From Armigeres subalbatus (lineage: Eukaryota > Arthropoda > Insecta > Diptera > Culicidae), in contig NC_085140.1 of NCBI RefSeq assembly GCF_024139115.2, positions 44,920,180-44,984,179 of the forward strand: DNA of 64,000 nt, given 5' to 3'. Below are positions 22,509-32,690 of the stretch, one piece after another (the first letter of the stretch is position 1; the number at the start of each line of letters is the position of its first letter). A model generated the notes under the pieces. The model searched no databases, was not told the DNA's origin, and saw only the letters and a list, made by a program, of their open reading frames with translations. The translations under genes and the position numbers were made by a program.

Positions 22509-22702
22509 GGATTTTGTTTTTACGCGATTTACATTTTCTCAATTTTGCACCCATCCGAAATGTTTAACGCATATTAATTAGCATGTGATTTTTCTTCGAT
22601 TTATTCTGGAATTTTTGAAACAGGTTGCGAATAGTTTGGTGGTAAATTGAAGTCACACGATCAAAAATACGAGCGAAAAAAATCGTGTAAAAACAAAATC
22701 CT
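22509..22702. mobile_element. Short MITE-like element with ~22-bp inverted ends
   Basis: GGATTTTGTTTTTACGCGAT at the left end is mirrored by ATCGTGTAAAAACAAAATCC at the right. It interrupts the RTE reverse-transcriptase fragment, whose coding similarity stops exactly at the right end. No clear target duplication. Confidence 0.6.
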
Positions 22703-23414
22703 GTAATTCATTCCGTTCGTACGCCGCCTTGAAATCAATAAACAGATGATGTGTCTGACTCTGCATGTTGTACTCCCTGAGTTTATCAAGGATTTGTCGA
22801 ATGGTAAACATTTGATCCGTCGTTGATTGCCCCTCACAAAAACCTGCTTGGTATTCGCCGACGAAGGACTCTTCAAACGGTCTCAATCTGTTGAACGAGT
22901 GGGACATAATTTTGTATGTCGACTTAAGGAGGGTTATTCCTCGGTAATTGGCGCACTCCAGTCTGTGCCCTTTCTTAAAGAGAGGGCAAATGAGGCCGTC
23001 CAATCAGCTAGCAGGCATTTCCTCGTCTTCCCATATTTTCGACATAATATGGTGCAGAATTTTATAAAGCTGCTCACTGCCATGTTTGAGAAGTTCAGCC
23101 GGAAGCTGGTCCTTCCCCGCAGCCTTATTGTGTTTAAGCTCTTTAACAGCTTTTTTAACCTCATCTAGTGTAGGCGATTCCATAGTTTCTCCATCGTCGC
23201 TAATATTTATTCTGTTCACCGATGAACCGTCACTTCCACTATTCAACAAAGCCTCGAAGTGTTGCTTCCACCTGACAGCCACTTTGGTTTTGTCTGTCAG
23301 CAAATTCTCTTGTTGGTCATTGTACATGACGGGAGATGGTGCTGTATTTCTCCACACGCCATTGACAGACTCATATAAAACCTCGGCATATCGTTCTGCT
23401 CCATTTTTTTCCAA
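22703..23414 (-). pseudogene. RTE-clade reverse transcriptase fragment
   Basis: Two adjoining minus-strand frames. The first (23414-23004) has the RT approach region HNKAAGKDQLPAELLKHGSE and KIWEDEEMP. The second (23003-22703) has LICPLFKKGHRLECANYRGI, EYQAGFCEGQSTTDQMFT, and HHLFIDFKAAY, which ends at the first catalytic region. Residues before the palm Asp are altered (AYERNEL in place of the usual AYDS), and the rest of RT is missing. The pattern is that of RTE elements common in mosquitoes. The break between frames at about 23004 and the MITE at its 3' side show it is dead. Confidence 0.88.
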
Positions 23415-23547
23415 AAAAATTTCGTATCAAAAATTCGTATCAATTTTGTTGGGCGCTTCAGAAGTCCCAACACAACAAAGGCGTTAGCTGTCGTGCTTGA
23501 GATGTGTTTACTAGAACGAAGTATACTGTTTACTGTCCAGTGAGATA

Positions 23548-24572
23548 CAGGGGTTAGACAAAAGGTTGAGATAGGAAAAATATGTAGAAATTCAAATCAG
23601 CATAACTTTGCGTAAAATAATCCGATTTTGATAAAACCAGGACCATCCGAAGCGGACACTTTTCTAGTATACTGTCCTCTTGCAAAACTTGAGATTGTCT
23701 TTTGGTCACTGGAGATGTTCCGGGTTTTCGAGGGTATGTTCATGATGCATTTTTCTGCTGCTTGTCATTTTATGTGACGTTAACTTTCATCATGTTTTAT
23801 GCTTTCTCAGAAAACTAGAACTAATATGCCGGCCAATGGTGGCTGTAGATCGAGAATTTATCTAAACTACACAGAGATACGGCCATTTCCTAAAAACGGC
23901 ACCGGGAACATGATGAAATGATAACAGATCGTAATAGTGGAAATATAAGTATCTAACTTCATGGTTTTGCGAGACGATGATTACAGAAACATTTCCAGAA
24001 TGACAGTGTCCAAGGGCCTTCCAGGAGGGGCCGGTTTTGGCACCATCTGGAACCATGCATATATGGGTGTCAAAATTCATGTTTTCCCAAGACGATGAAT
24101 ATAGGATCTTTATAAGAGATATATTTTGAAGACTGTAAGACTCTTTGGCCAATTTGTAGCAGGTTCCGGAAGTTCTGCGAAAGTGACATTTGTTCAGGGT
24201 GCATGGGCAATCCCGTACCATTTTCACGAAAATGGCCATAATCTGCGTATACCTAACGGATTTTCGAGCTACAGCCAGCATTGGTCAGCATATTAGTTCT
24301 TGTTTCTGGGGTAAACATAAAACATAATTGCAGTAAACGTCACACAAAATGAAAAGCAGTAGAAAAAATGCATTTTTAACATACCCTCAGAAAACCGGAA
24401 CACCACCGGTGGTCAAGGGCCAATCAGAGGTTTCGCATAGGGCCAGTATACTAGAAGAGTTTCCGCGTCCGATGGCCCCAGTTTGATCAAAATCGGATCG
24501 TTCTACGCAAAGTTATGCTGATTTGAACTTCGCCCATTTTTTGCCTATTTCAACCATTTTGTCTACCCCCTG
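23548..24572. mobile_element. Mariner/Tc1-type MITE with long inverted arms
   Basis: Arms of about 300 bp are inverted copies: the left begins CAGGGGTTAGACAAAAGGTT and the right ends TTTTGTCTACCCCCTG. The dinucleotide TA lies immediately outside both ends (23546-23547, 24573-24574), the expected target duplication for Tc1/mariner transposition. No transposase frame inside, so it is non-autonomous. Confidence 0.85.
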
Positions 24573-24863
24573 TACATAGATCTTTGACGCATAATGTATT
24601 CTAAAACTATTGAAAGCGGAGACATGTGAACGTGATAATTCTTACATTTGTTTACATTATTCGCCAATCCATTCCTGTCACCAGTCCCAAAAGTCTATCA
24701 ACATCTGCTTGGAATGATCATATATCGCTCACAAGAAGCATCTAAAGTAGGGTTCCAAGATGGCTTCCTTGGGTTATCTCGAACGTAATATGGAAAAGAA
24801 TCAACTTAACTGTTTTACAGATGTCCAACGGTTGTCTGGTTATGAAGCGATCCTAGTGGTTAG

Positions 24864-25145
24864 TCAGTCAGGGAAGCCGATTCTTCTGAGTTTATCTACC
24901 GCGCGTTGACGAGGAACTCGGTCGAAAGCCTTCGAAAACTCCACATGCACATAATCAATTTGTTGTAGTCTTTCTATACTATAGATTAGCGTAGACACGT
25001 AGTTTATAAGCTGCGTGGTAGTTGAACGTTTCTCAAGAAATCCATGTTGATCAGCAATTATGATGTACATGAGAAAATCAAACCACCTTCCTTTTGTCAG
25101 TAGAGATATCAGCTTCCACACTGATACTCTTCCCTCCCTCGTCAT
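24864..25145 (-). pseudogene. Jockey/CR1-like reverse transcriptase fragment
   Basis: A 93-codon frame with HGFLEKRSTTTQLINYVSTL followed by VEFSKAFDRVPRQRAVDKL and RRIGFPD, the RT block containing the FSKAFD palm motif (first catalytic Asp retained). No flanking endonuclease, YADD box or tail is readable, so it is a short relic of a non-LTR element; exact clade is uncertain. Confidence 0.8.
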
Positions 25146-26095
25146 ACGGGAGTTTGACAGAAGATTGGTCGTGAGTTTTATACCATCACAAATATTACTC
25201 TCCGTTCGCTTTCAAATCCACTTTTATAAAACATTCTTCATGCCTGCCGTAACCTAACGGAACTATCTAATCTATACTTTCGCTTCTAAATCTATCATGA
25301 ACATGAACGTCGTCTAAGTTTGGAAGATAATACATATTCGCATTTCCATAACATTGTAAATATGATGTGTTGAACGGCTGGATAAATGAAAAATCCAACA
25401 TAATACCTTCTAAAACTTTTGCGAAGCAGCTGAGAATAGAGATAATAATACATAGGAGGAGATCCCCCAGAGCCGGACGCATAAGCAATTAAACGAAAAT
25501 CTCTTTAATTAGAATAGTAATATTTTTCATTTTCTTCTTGTTGGTATTGAAAAATAATAGTGAGCTTACTTGACTCTCCAGCTAAATTTCTTACATCCTA
25601 CTCCAAATTCCCACTATTTTCAATGACTTCTGTAATTTCAGTTTATGCTTAATTCTGTGGCTTTCTGATTCCTTAGTAAGAAGAAACAATTCAATTGAAG
25701 TGATTTTAATAAAACAGATGTAAAGGTTGACTATTCGATCATATAAAAAGTAACTGTCCGTACCCGGGGGACAACTATCGGATACAGAAATTGATTTTGT
25801 ACCACAGTTTTAAAATATATCTAACAAATCAGGATCGTTATATAAAATATGGCTAATATTGACCATCTTCGCATAACCAGAATGCAATAAATTGATTTTA
25901 CTATTGTTGATCCAAACCTTCTAAAGCAAACATGAACATTTTTGGCATTTTTGTTCAATTTCAAATTTTGTACAAAGTTTACAACATGAGGATCTGATAT
26001 TCCATACAGGTAAAGGACTTTTCAATAGATTTCTTTAGTACTACATACGATGGTGGAGGGACCTCTGTGAGTCTGCGAGTTTCGTTTTGAGAAGT
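25146..26095. other. Gene-free AT-rich stretch
   Basis: No gene, repeat copy or element end is recognised between the RT fragment and the hAT target duplication. Confidence 0.4.
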
Positions 26096-26327
26096 GTCCG
26101 GTATAGGGTGGTCGGTATTGGCAATTTTTGTCAAATACCGGTTTTCGGTATTTGATGAAGTCAATACCGGTAATACCGGTAGAATACCGGTTTTTGTGAA
26201 AATTTCAGCTAGTAAAAGAAAAAATCTTCTGATTTGGACTTCTGGATGAAAAACAACATTTGTTGACAAACTTCAAATGTTAAAATCATTGCTTGTTGAG
26301 CTGGGCAAAGCGAAACTTAAGTAGACA

Positions 26328-26816
26328 TTACATACTGAGCGGCTCATCTCCCAATCTGCATTGGATTTTGTTAGCAATGTTGCTAACTACTGAGAATGCC
26401 CTCTCTGGTTCAACCGAAGTAGGACGAATGGTTCCAAGACCATCGAACATCAGTGTCAAATACTTGCCCGTAATCCCTTCCGATTTATAGTAGGAGAATT
26501 CCTTACGGATTGTATGCAAGGATCCCGGCGTCAGCGTATTTGCCACCAGCAACGCAAGTGTTTTGTTTTGCTGCAGTCTCTTCACAAGTTGTTCTTTAAC
26601 CGATAAACCAGAAAAATATCCATAGAGGCATCTTCTTCGTACCGATCGTCGTATGGTCGTTGTCTCAGTTTCAACGATCGCATCAGGAATGATTAGACGC
26701 TTCAAGATCTTATACGCTTGCTTAATCAAAGTAGCTCTGGATGCCTTGAAGAAAATGCGAAAATCGTTTCTGATTACCGTGCGGGACCGAAATCCGTCCA
26801 CCTCATGAGATATCAA
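26328..26816 (-). pseudogene. hAT transposase C-terminal fragment
   Basis: A 162-codon frame ending in the hAT dimerisation region: SVEPERAFSVVSNIANKIQC then RLGDEPL, matching the P-x-S-x-x-x-ER-x-FS pattern followed by an RL motif. The upstream part (ILKRLIIPDAIVETETTT, LLVANTLTPGSLHTI) fits the end of the catalytic domain. The BED finger and the catalytic Asp residues are not readable upstream of 26816, where the sequence has decayed or been replaced. The fragment sits near the left end, so the element was transcribed toward decreasing coordinates. It should be inactive. Confidence 0.8.
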
Positions 26817-27721
26817 TCAATTAAAGGGGGTTAAAGGTAATTAATGCAGAAATAATTTATCTTATCTTGTTCAGATTCTTGACAGAAAGCTTTTAGGGCA
26901 CAGGAATGGGAAGAAGGCTTTGAAATTCAAACAAAAACAAAAATCAAAAACAGTTCGCCACCCACCAAACGCGGAGTTTTTGCCGCCATTTTGTTTTCGG
27001 GTAGAGCATAATTGCTCCAAAAGTAACTGTGTTTCAATTGCTTATTGCGAATAATTACATAAGATAAGCGGAATACAAGTCGAATGGATCGTTTCTCAAA
27101 GTGCGTATTGAACTATTTACAAGTCAATCAGACTGCTTCAATTTAAATATTTAGGTAAAAAATAGCTGTACGGATTTTGATCCTTTGATTCGAAGTCCGT
27201 CCACGGTGGACGGATTTCGAGTCAGGAGTAGTTGATTTTATTCATTATTTTATCACGTTTTTCGTAGTTTTGAATGAGTAAATGCGAAACACTTCAAAAG
27301 TAGAAGCCTCCATGCTCCTGTGTCAATGACAAACGTTTTATTTACATTCGATTCCTATTTTCTAATGACTTTTTCATATACTAAGGTGCTTAAGTGTACG
27401 GATTTCGATGCCCCACGGTAATTGCTTCACGGGAGAATTATTCAAAAAAGAAAAAAAGATCGGCGTATTTGGATCGGCTTCATTCCTTAAAAGCATTGAA
27501 ACAGTGGCGGAATTATCTGTGGCTTGATTTGATGATAGTTCCAATGTCGGCTTCATATAGAGTGCAGAACTCACAGAGCAGTAGTCCCACAACAGCTTAA
27601 ACATGTCCGAGGGTTTGAATTATTTCAGCGTGCCTTAGCATCAGCCACTAATTCAAATTCTTTTCCTAATTCAGGACGGACATATTTTTGCAGAAAATCG
27701 TTTTTCATAGGTGATTTACGG

Positions 27722-27870
27722 GCAGTGTGGATCGATTAGGTGAAGGACGATTTGCGAACCCTCCGCAAACTACGTGGGTGGCGAATTGCAGCCATGGACC
27801 GAGCTGAATGGAGAAGACTTTTATGTGCAGCACAGGCCACTCCGGCCTTAGTCTGATAAATAAATAAATA
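27722..27870 (+). mobile_element. 5'-truncated RTE-type non-LTR tail with 13-bp target duplication
   Basis: The sequence encodes the last codons of an ORF2 (DDLRTLRKLRGWRIAAMDRA, then EWRRLL) and ends with an AAAT repeat tail. It is bounded by AGGTGATTTACGG (27709-27721) and AGGTGATCTACGG (27871-27883), a 13-bp duplication with one mismatch. This is a classic very short non-LTR insertion. It is nested inside the hAT element and so is younger than it. Confidence 0.85.
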
Positions 27871-27896
27871 AGGTGATCTACGGAAAAGAACTACTA

Positions 27897-28928
27897 GGGT
27901 ATCTGTTCCCATATTAATAACAGCCCGTATATTAATCCAAACCGTCGATAAACCGAATAAAAAAATCAATTTATTTACAATTCCTCACATCGTATGTACA
28001 CAATAGTGGATGGAACACATTCTTGAATGTTTGGAATATTATTTACATGATTTATTTGATAATTTACAAGAATCAACTTATTAAAAGATAAAATTAAAAA
28101 GCACTTTTATTTTCATTTTCCTACCTCTGAACTGATGGTTTGATGCACTGCTCGATTGCTACTAGCAGATTCATCTGTTTTCACGCCGTTGTTTTCCACT
28201 CAATTTCAAGCTAAAACAATTCTATCCCTACAAAATTCACTTCACAGCACATAAAGCACATCACATTTTCACTATGAATATAATTATATTTTAAAAACCA
28301 ACGCGATTTCCTATAGTTTGATATAGGTTTATTTCGAACAACGTCTAAATTATCCTTGTCCGTATTCCAAACTGTTTACATGGCTTGCAGTACTCTCAAG
28401 GGTTGCCGACCTAGATTTTTATTTTAAAGCGCTTGAATGAACTTTCACTGTGGAATTCAACTCTTATATTTGTGAAATAAATTATATCGAAAAGATAAAT
28501 TATGACAAACACAAAATTAAACTGATAAGATGGAAAACTGCAACAAAAACAGCAATTTGGTAATTATATTTCAACTCAAATACAAAACATTGAAGAATTC
28601 GGCATCACTGCAATCATATCGCTACGTATACACACAAAAAATAGTGTGCGTATTTTATGTTGGAAACAGTATTATTGATATAGGTACTGGCATAGGATTA
28701 ACTGTTTTTGAATGTTATTGAAATAGGTGCATGGCGGTGATGATGTTTTTTAGCAAAATACTTCTATAATGTAATGAAAATTTCATTTTTGAAGTTACCA
28801 AATTGTTTTCAATTAAAAATTACATGTGCCGAGCATAATTATTCTCATGTTTCTTGATTATTGGGTGAGAACTCAATGCATTTCACATGCGCATTGCCTT
28901 ATTGTTATTGATATAGGAACAGATACCC
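27897..28928. mobile_element. TA-flanked MITE, ~1.03 kb
   Basis: GGGTATCTGTTCCCATATTA at the left is mirrored at the right with two differences over about 25 bp. TA flanks both ends (27895-27896, 28929-28930). No transposase. Nested in the hAT element. Confidence 0.7.
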
Positions 28929-29115
28929 TACTTCTCGTACCGTTTTCAAAATTTCATACATTGCAGGAAAATTCTGGACGATATCAACAATGTTCATTGA
29001 AGAAAAAGTCAGATTTTTATACTGCCAGCAAAATTTTCAATACCGAAAATACCGGTATTTTCCACCTCTAATACCGGTATTTTCGGTACTCCAAAATTTG
29101 CCGGTAATACCGGTA

Positions 29116-30341
29116 TTATTGATTGATTTTCATTGGCTTTTATCGGTGAGATCGAACTACCTAAGCTCAAAGTGGAAGGGAGCATGTTTGTAAAGCACGA
29201 TGAAGCACAGAATTGAAAGTTATCGCAAGCGAGCGACAAGTATGAAATTGAATAGAAGTTGAAACGTAAGCAGAGGGCCATTGAAGAACAACACGAAATT
29301 GAAATTGCTGTTATTTTACCTAACGTCCACCCAGGAACGGCTTGGTTGATAGCGTGTGAACTATCTTACCAAGACAGGCAAAATAACAGCGATTTCAACC
29401 TGCTCATATGTTGTTCGGCGTTCGGAGACAGTTCTAGCGATCAGTGGCATTTTTCAGATATTCCTGCAAATTGGCGCTACTTATTGGAATTTTCACGCAA
29501 CAATTCACACGTTCCTACTTGGCCCAAGCGATCTAATACGAACCGTATTTGTCATTGTTTTGCCAATTAGATTCCTTGTTTATGAGGTTTCATCACCGCG
29601 AGAAACTTATTGATTGATTTTCATTGGCTTTTATCGGTGAGATCGAACTACCTAAGCTCAAAGTGGAAGGGAGCATGTTTGTAAAGCACGATGAAGCACA
29701 GAATTGAAAGTTATCGCAAGCGAGCGACAAGTATGAAATTGAATAGAAGTTGAAACGTAAGCAGAGGGCCATTGAAGAACAACACGAAATTGAAATCGCT
29801 GTTATTTTACCTAACGTCCACCCAGGAACGGCTTGGCTGATAGTGTGTGAACTATCTTACCAAGACAGGCAAAATAACAGCGATTTCAACCTGCTGATAT
29901 GTTGTTCGGAACGTGTGAATTGTTGCGTGAAAAATACCAATAAGTAGCGCCAATTTGCAGGAATATCTGAAAAATGCCACTGATCGCTAGAACTGTCTCC
30001 GAACGCCGAACAACATATCAGCAGGTTGAAATCGCTGTTATTTTGCCTGTCTTGGTAAGATAGTTCACACACTATCAGCCAAGCCGTTCCTGGGTGGACA
30101 TTAGGTAAAATAACAGCGATTTCAATTTCGTGTTATTCTTCAATGGCCCTCTGCTAACGTTTCAACTTCTATTCAATTTTCATACTTGTCGATCATCTGC
30201 GATAACTTTCAATTCTGTGCTTCATCGTGCTCTACAAACATGCTCCCTTCCACTTTGAGCTTAGGTAGTTCGATCTCACCGATAAAAGCCAATGAAAATC
30301 AATCAATAAGTTTCGCGGTGATGAAACCTCATAAACAAACA
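29116..30341. repeat. Triplicated block: two direct copies and one inverted, forming a long hairpin
   Basis: Copy 1 (29116-29607) and copy 2 (29608 to about 29908, truncated) are direct repeats. Copy 3 (about 29905-30341) is inverted. Shared landmarks are CATTGGCTTTTATCGGTGAG, AAAGTGGAAGGGAGCATG and CCACCCAGGAACGGCTTGG. Copy 2 together with the end of copy 1 pairs with copy 3 over more than 300 bp, leaving a loop of about 95 nt. The block lies inside the right subterminal region of the hAT element. Open frames of up to 103 codons over it have no known domain. Confidence 0.85.
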
Positions 30342-30393
30342 ATACCGGTATTACCGGTTTCGGTACTACCGGTTAGACCACCCTTGTCCGGTA

Positions 30394-31986
30394 TTAGGAG
30401 GTGTCCGACGTCGAGGGATCTCTCCCTTTACACAAATTCAGAATTAGAAAAAAGATTAATCATAAAATATATTTTCATATTCGATCTTCTGTAGAGGTAA
30501 ATAACAATTCCTAACGATTTGGAAAATCTGTTTTGGATTCACATGTAAATCTTATTGCCACATATATCATTTTTATTTGTCCCAATATAAAAAAATATTA
30601 AAACATAAAAATTAACATTCCGTTTTATCATCTCTAGATGCTGTAATGAACTACATGTATTGCAATAAATAGTAGAAGCATTGCTGTCTAATATCGATAC
30701 GGGCTATCAATTTTCCTCTCCCATTCGAATCCTTCTGCTGGAAGCTAGGCAACAACATTCAACTCAAATGGTGCTTGGAACCCCAGCCATGGCTGGAGCT
30801 CCCAACTGTCAGTGGCACATTGCAACCGGGAAGATTTACACCACACTAACACGACCGCCTGCCTTGGAAATGAACGAACATATCCTTTTGGCGGATGGAG
30901 CGCCAGCGGTGCCGAGTGCAATGATTTCAAACCAACAACCGGATTAAGCTCTAGCGTTGTGTACTCAATCAACTCCTCGTCCGAAGCAACTGCTTTTTCG
31001 TTCTGGTCGACGAGTCGATGTGCTGCTCAATGGATCCTTTTACTATACTCGTTCGTTGCTATTACTTTCCTAGCACTTGTCCTTCTCCTCTCGTCGGTAC
31101 AAAAAGACGATTGGTACGAGATGCTGCTGCTGCATCGTCTGAGAAAAGGATGTTTGTTAACTTGATAGATAGTCGAAGTGTTTTGCTTTTTATTACGAAT
31201 CAATAATTCACCACCCCCTGACCGAGCATTAGTGGAAAAGAGGATAATTTTTTGTGCAATCGTTTCCAACTTGTTTGCCAACCGATTGCTTACTTACTGG
31301 CCATGCGGTTGGCTGATTGGGGGTTTCACGCAGAACATCGCATCGGTTAGGGGTGGAATTGGGAAATATGTCAATTTAATTACATTCGATTGCACCGTTT
31401 CGTCTAGCTGTGGAATGCCATTCGAACTGGCTAGTGCATAGTGCAGCCCCACTAGCTGAACTTGGCGGTTGCTTAACGCAAAATGACTCCCACCACCCTA
31501 CTCGATATCGGCTGGTAATGGAACATGTTATTTTTTTATTTTCTGTGCACAAGTTGGATGGAAAACTTTTTTTGTTGTCTGGTTTGTGACTTCTGTGCAA
31601 ATGAATGATGTTTATTTATGTCATAAATATAGAGAGCGTTCCACTCTCGAGTATTGCTACTTTTCCCGGAAAGAGTGGTGGGGACCAATTTAATTTAAAA
31701 GTCACTTTTAGTTAGATCTGGCACAGAATAATTCGATTTGTTGTTTTCAGTTTTATTTAGTAGACGGACAGGTAGAAACAGATTGAAAAAAAACTTTAAA
31801 ATTGATATTTAGTTTGTAGAAACTTGTGTCGATAAAAACTAAATCTGGCATAAATAATCTGCATGCTAAATTTTATACAAATGTCAACACCAAAAAACGT
31901 CAAAATTTTGTACAAGTTGCATAAAATTTATTTCCAAAGGTACCTCTTATCGATAAGAAAATGATTTAGAACTATTTAGTAGTGTG
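30394..31986. other. Gene-free stretch, mostly single-copy in this window
   Basis: No gene is supported. 30700-31450 is less AT-rich and has open frames on both strands (up to 117 codons), but they overlap and lack domains, splice context or signal sequences. It may be intergenic or intronic unique DNA. Confidence 0.4.
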
Positions 31987-32168
31987 TCCCATTTAATTCC
32001 ACCACTTGATTGTAACTTTACAGTTACGTATTTCGACCTCCGCAGTAAGTCCATATTCAGTGTTTCGTAGTTGACTCGAGTCAACTACGAGACACTAATG
32101 ACGGAGTTACTGTTGGATCAAAATACGTATCTGTAAAGTTTCATTCAAGTGATGGAATTAAATGGGAT
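31987..32168. repeat. Palindromic copy of repeat A
   Basis: Near-perfect 180-bp palindrome centred on TTGACTCGAGTCAA (32071-32084). Each arm is about 90 bp and ends in TCCCATTTAATTCCA or its complement. The right half matches repeat A at 17300 and 32520, so the unit is either a foldback MITE or two head-to-head copies. Confidence 0.8.
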
Positions 32169-32519
32169 AGTATTATCACCTCTCTTTGGCCTTTTTCTAG
32201 AAATTGAATTTATTTAACTTGATTTTTCTCAAGAGTCATTTCTAATTGACTAAGAATTTTCATGATATCCATGCAACTCCTTCTGGCATTCAAACCAATT
32301 ATATTTATCAGCGTGGTTTTTTTACAATACTTCAACAATACTATCGAAATAAATTACGAATTCCTAATCAATTATTTCAAGCATTAAATGCTCAAAAATA
32401 AAGTTATTTATTACAATGTAACTCTTCCTTGCACGTCTGAAGTGCATTCTTAGAGCCGGCATATTCAGTTCGAACGAATCGATTAGACTGGACCACTGTA
32501 TTGTCGTATATGCAAAAAG
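32169..32519. other. Gene-free AT-rich spacer
   Basis: Nothing recognised between the two repeat-A copies. Confidence 0.4.
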
Positions 32520-32690
32520 TAAAAAAGTCGAGTCAAGTACGAGACACTGAAGAGAGACACTTACATTTGAGGTCGAAATACGTATCTGTCAAGATACACT
32601 TAAGTGGTGGAATTCAATGGGATTGTATTAACTCGTCTTATGACAAGTGAAGACATTCCACTAAAAAGCTCAAAATAATTTTCTTATAAT
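32520..32690 (+). repeat. Dispersed repeat A, copy
   Basis: AAGTCGAGTCAAGTACGAGA, GGTCGAAATACGTATCTGTC, AGTGGTGGAATTCAATGGGA and a tail ATTCCACTAAAAAGCTCAA are shared with 17300-17460. It preserves the uninterrupted version of the ACGA site used by the Ty3/gypsy element. Confidence 0.75.

Larger units (their letters stand above)
26104..30385 (-). mobile_element. hAT DNA transposon (4.28 kb) with 8-bp target duplication, defective
   Basis: Ends are TAGGGTGGTC on the left and GACCACCCTT on the right, inverted over nine of ten bases. GTCCGGTA directly flanks both sides (26096-26103, 30386-30393), the 8-bp duplication typical of hAT; the boundary may shift by one or two bases. Clusters of TACCGGTA-like motifs lie just inside both ends (26120-26200; 29040-29120; 30340-30372), like subterminal transposase-binding sites. 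Only a transposase C-terminus remains. Nested inside are an RTE tail, a TA-flanked MITE and a triplicated block. Confidence 0.85.

Noticed and set aside
29259..29570. 103-codon ORF in the triplicated block
   Set aside because: It is repeated with the block, broken in the other copies, and has no known domain.
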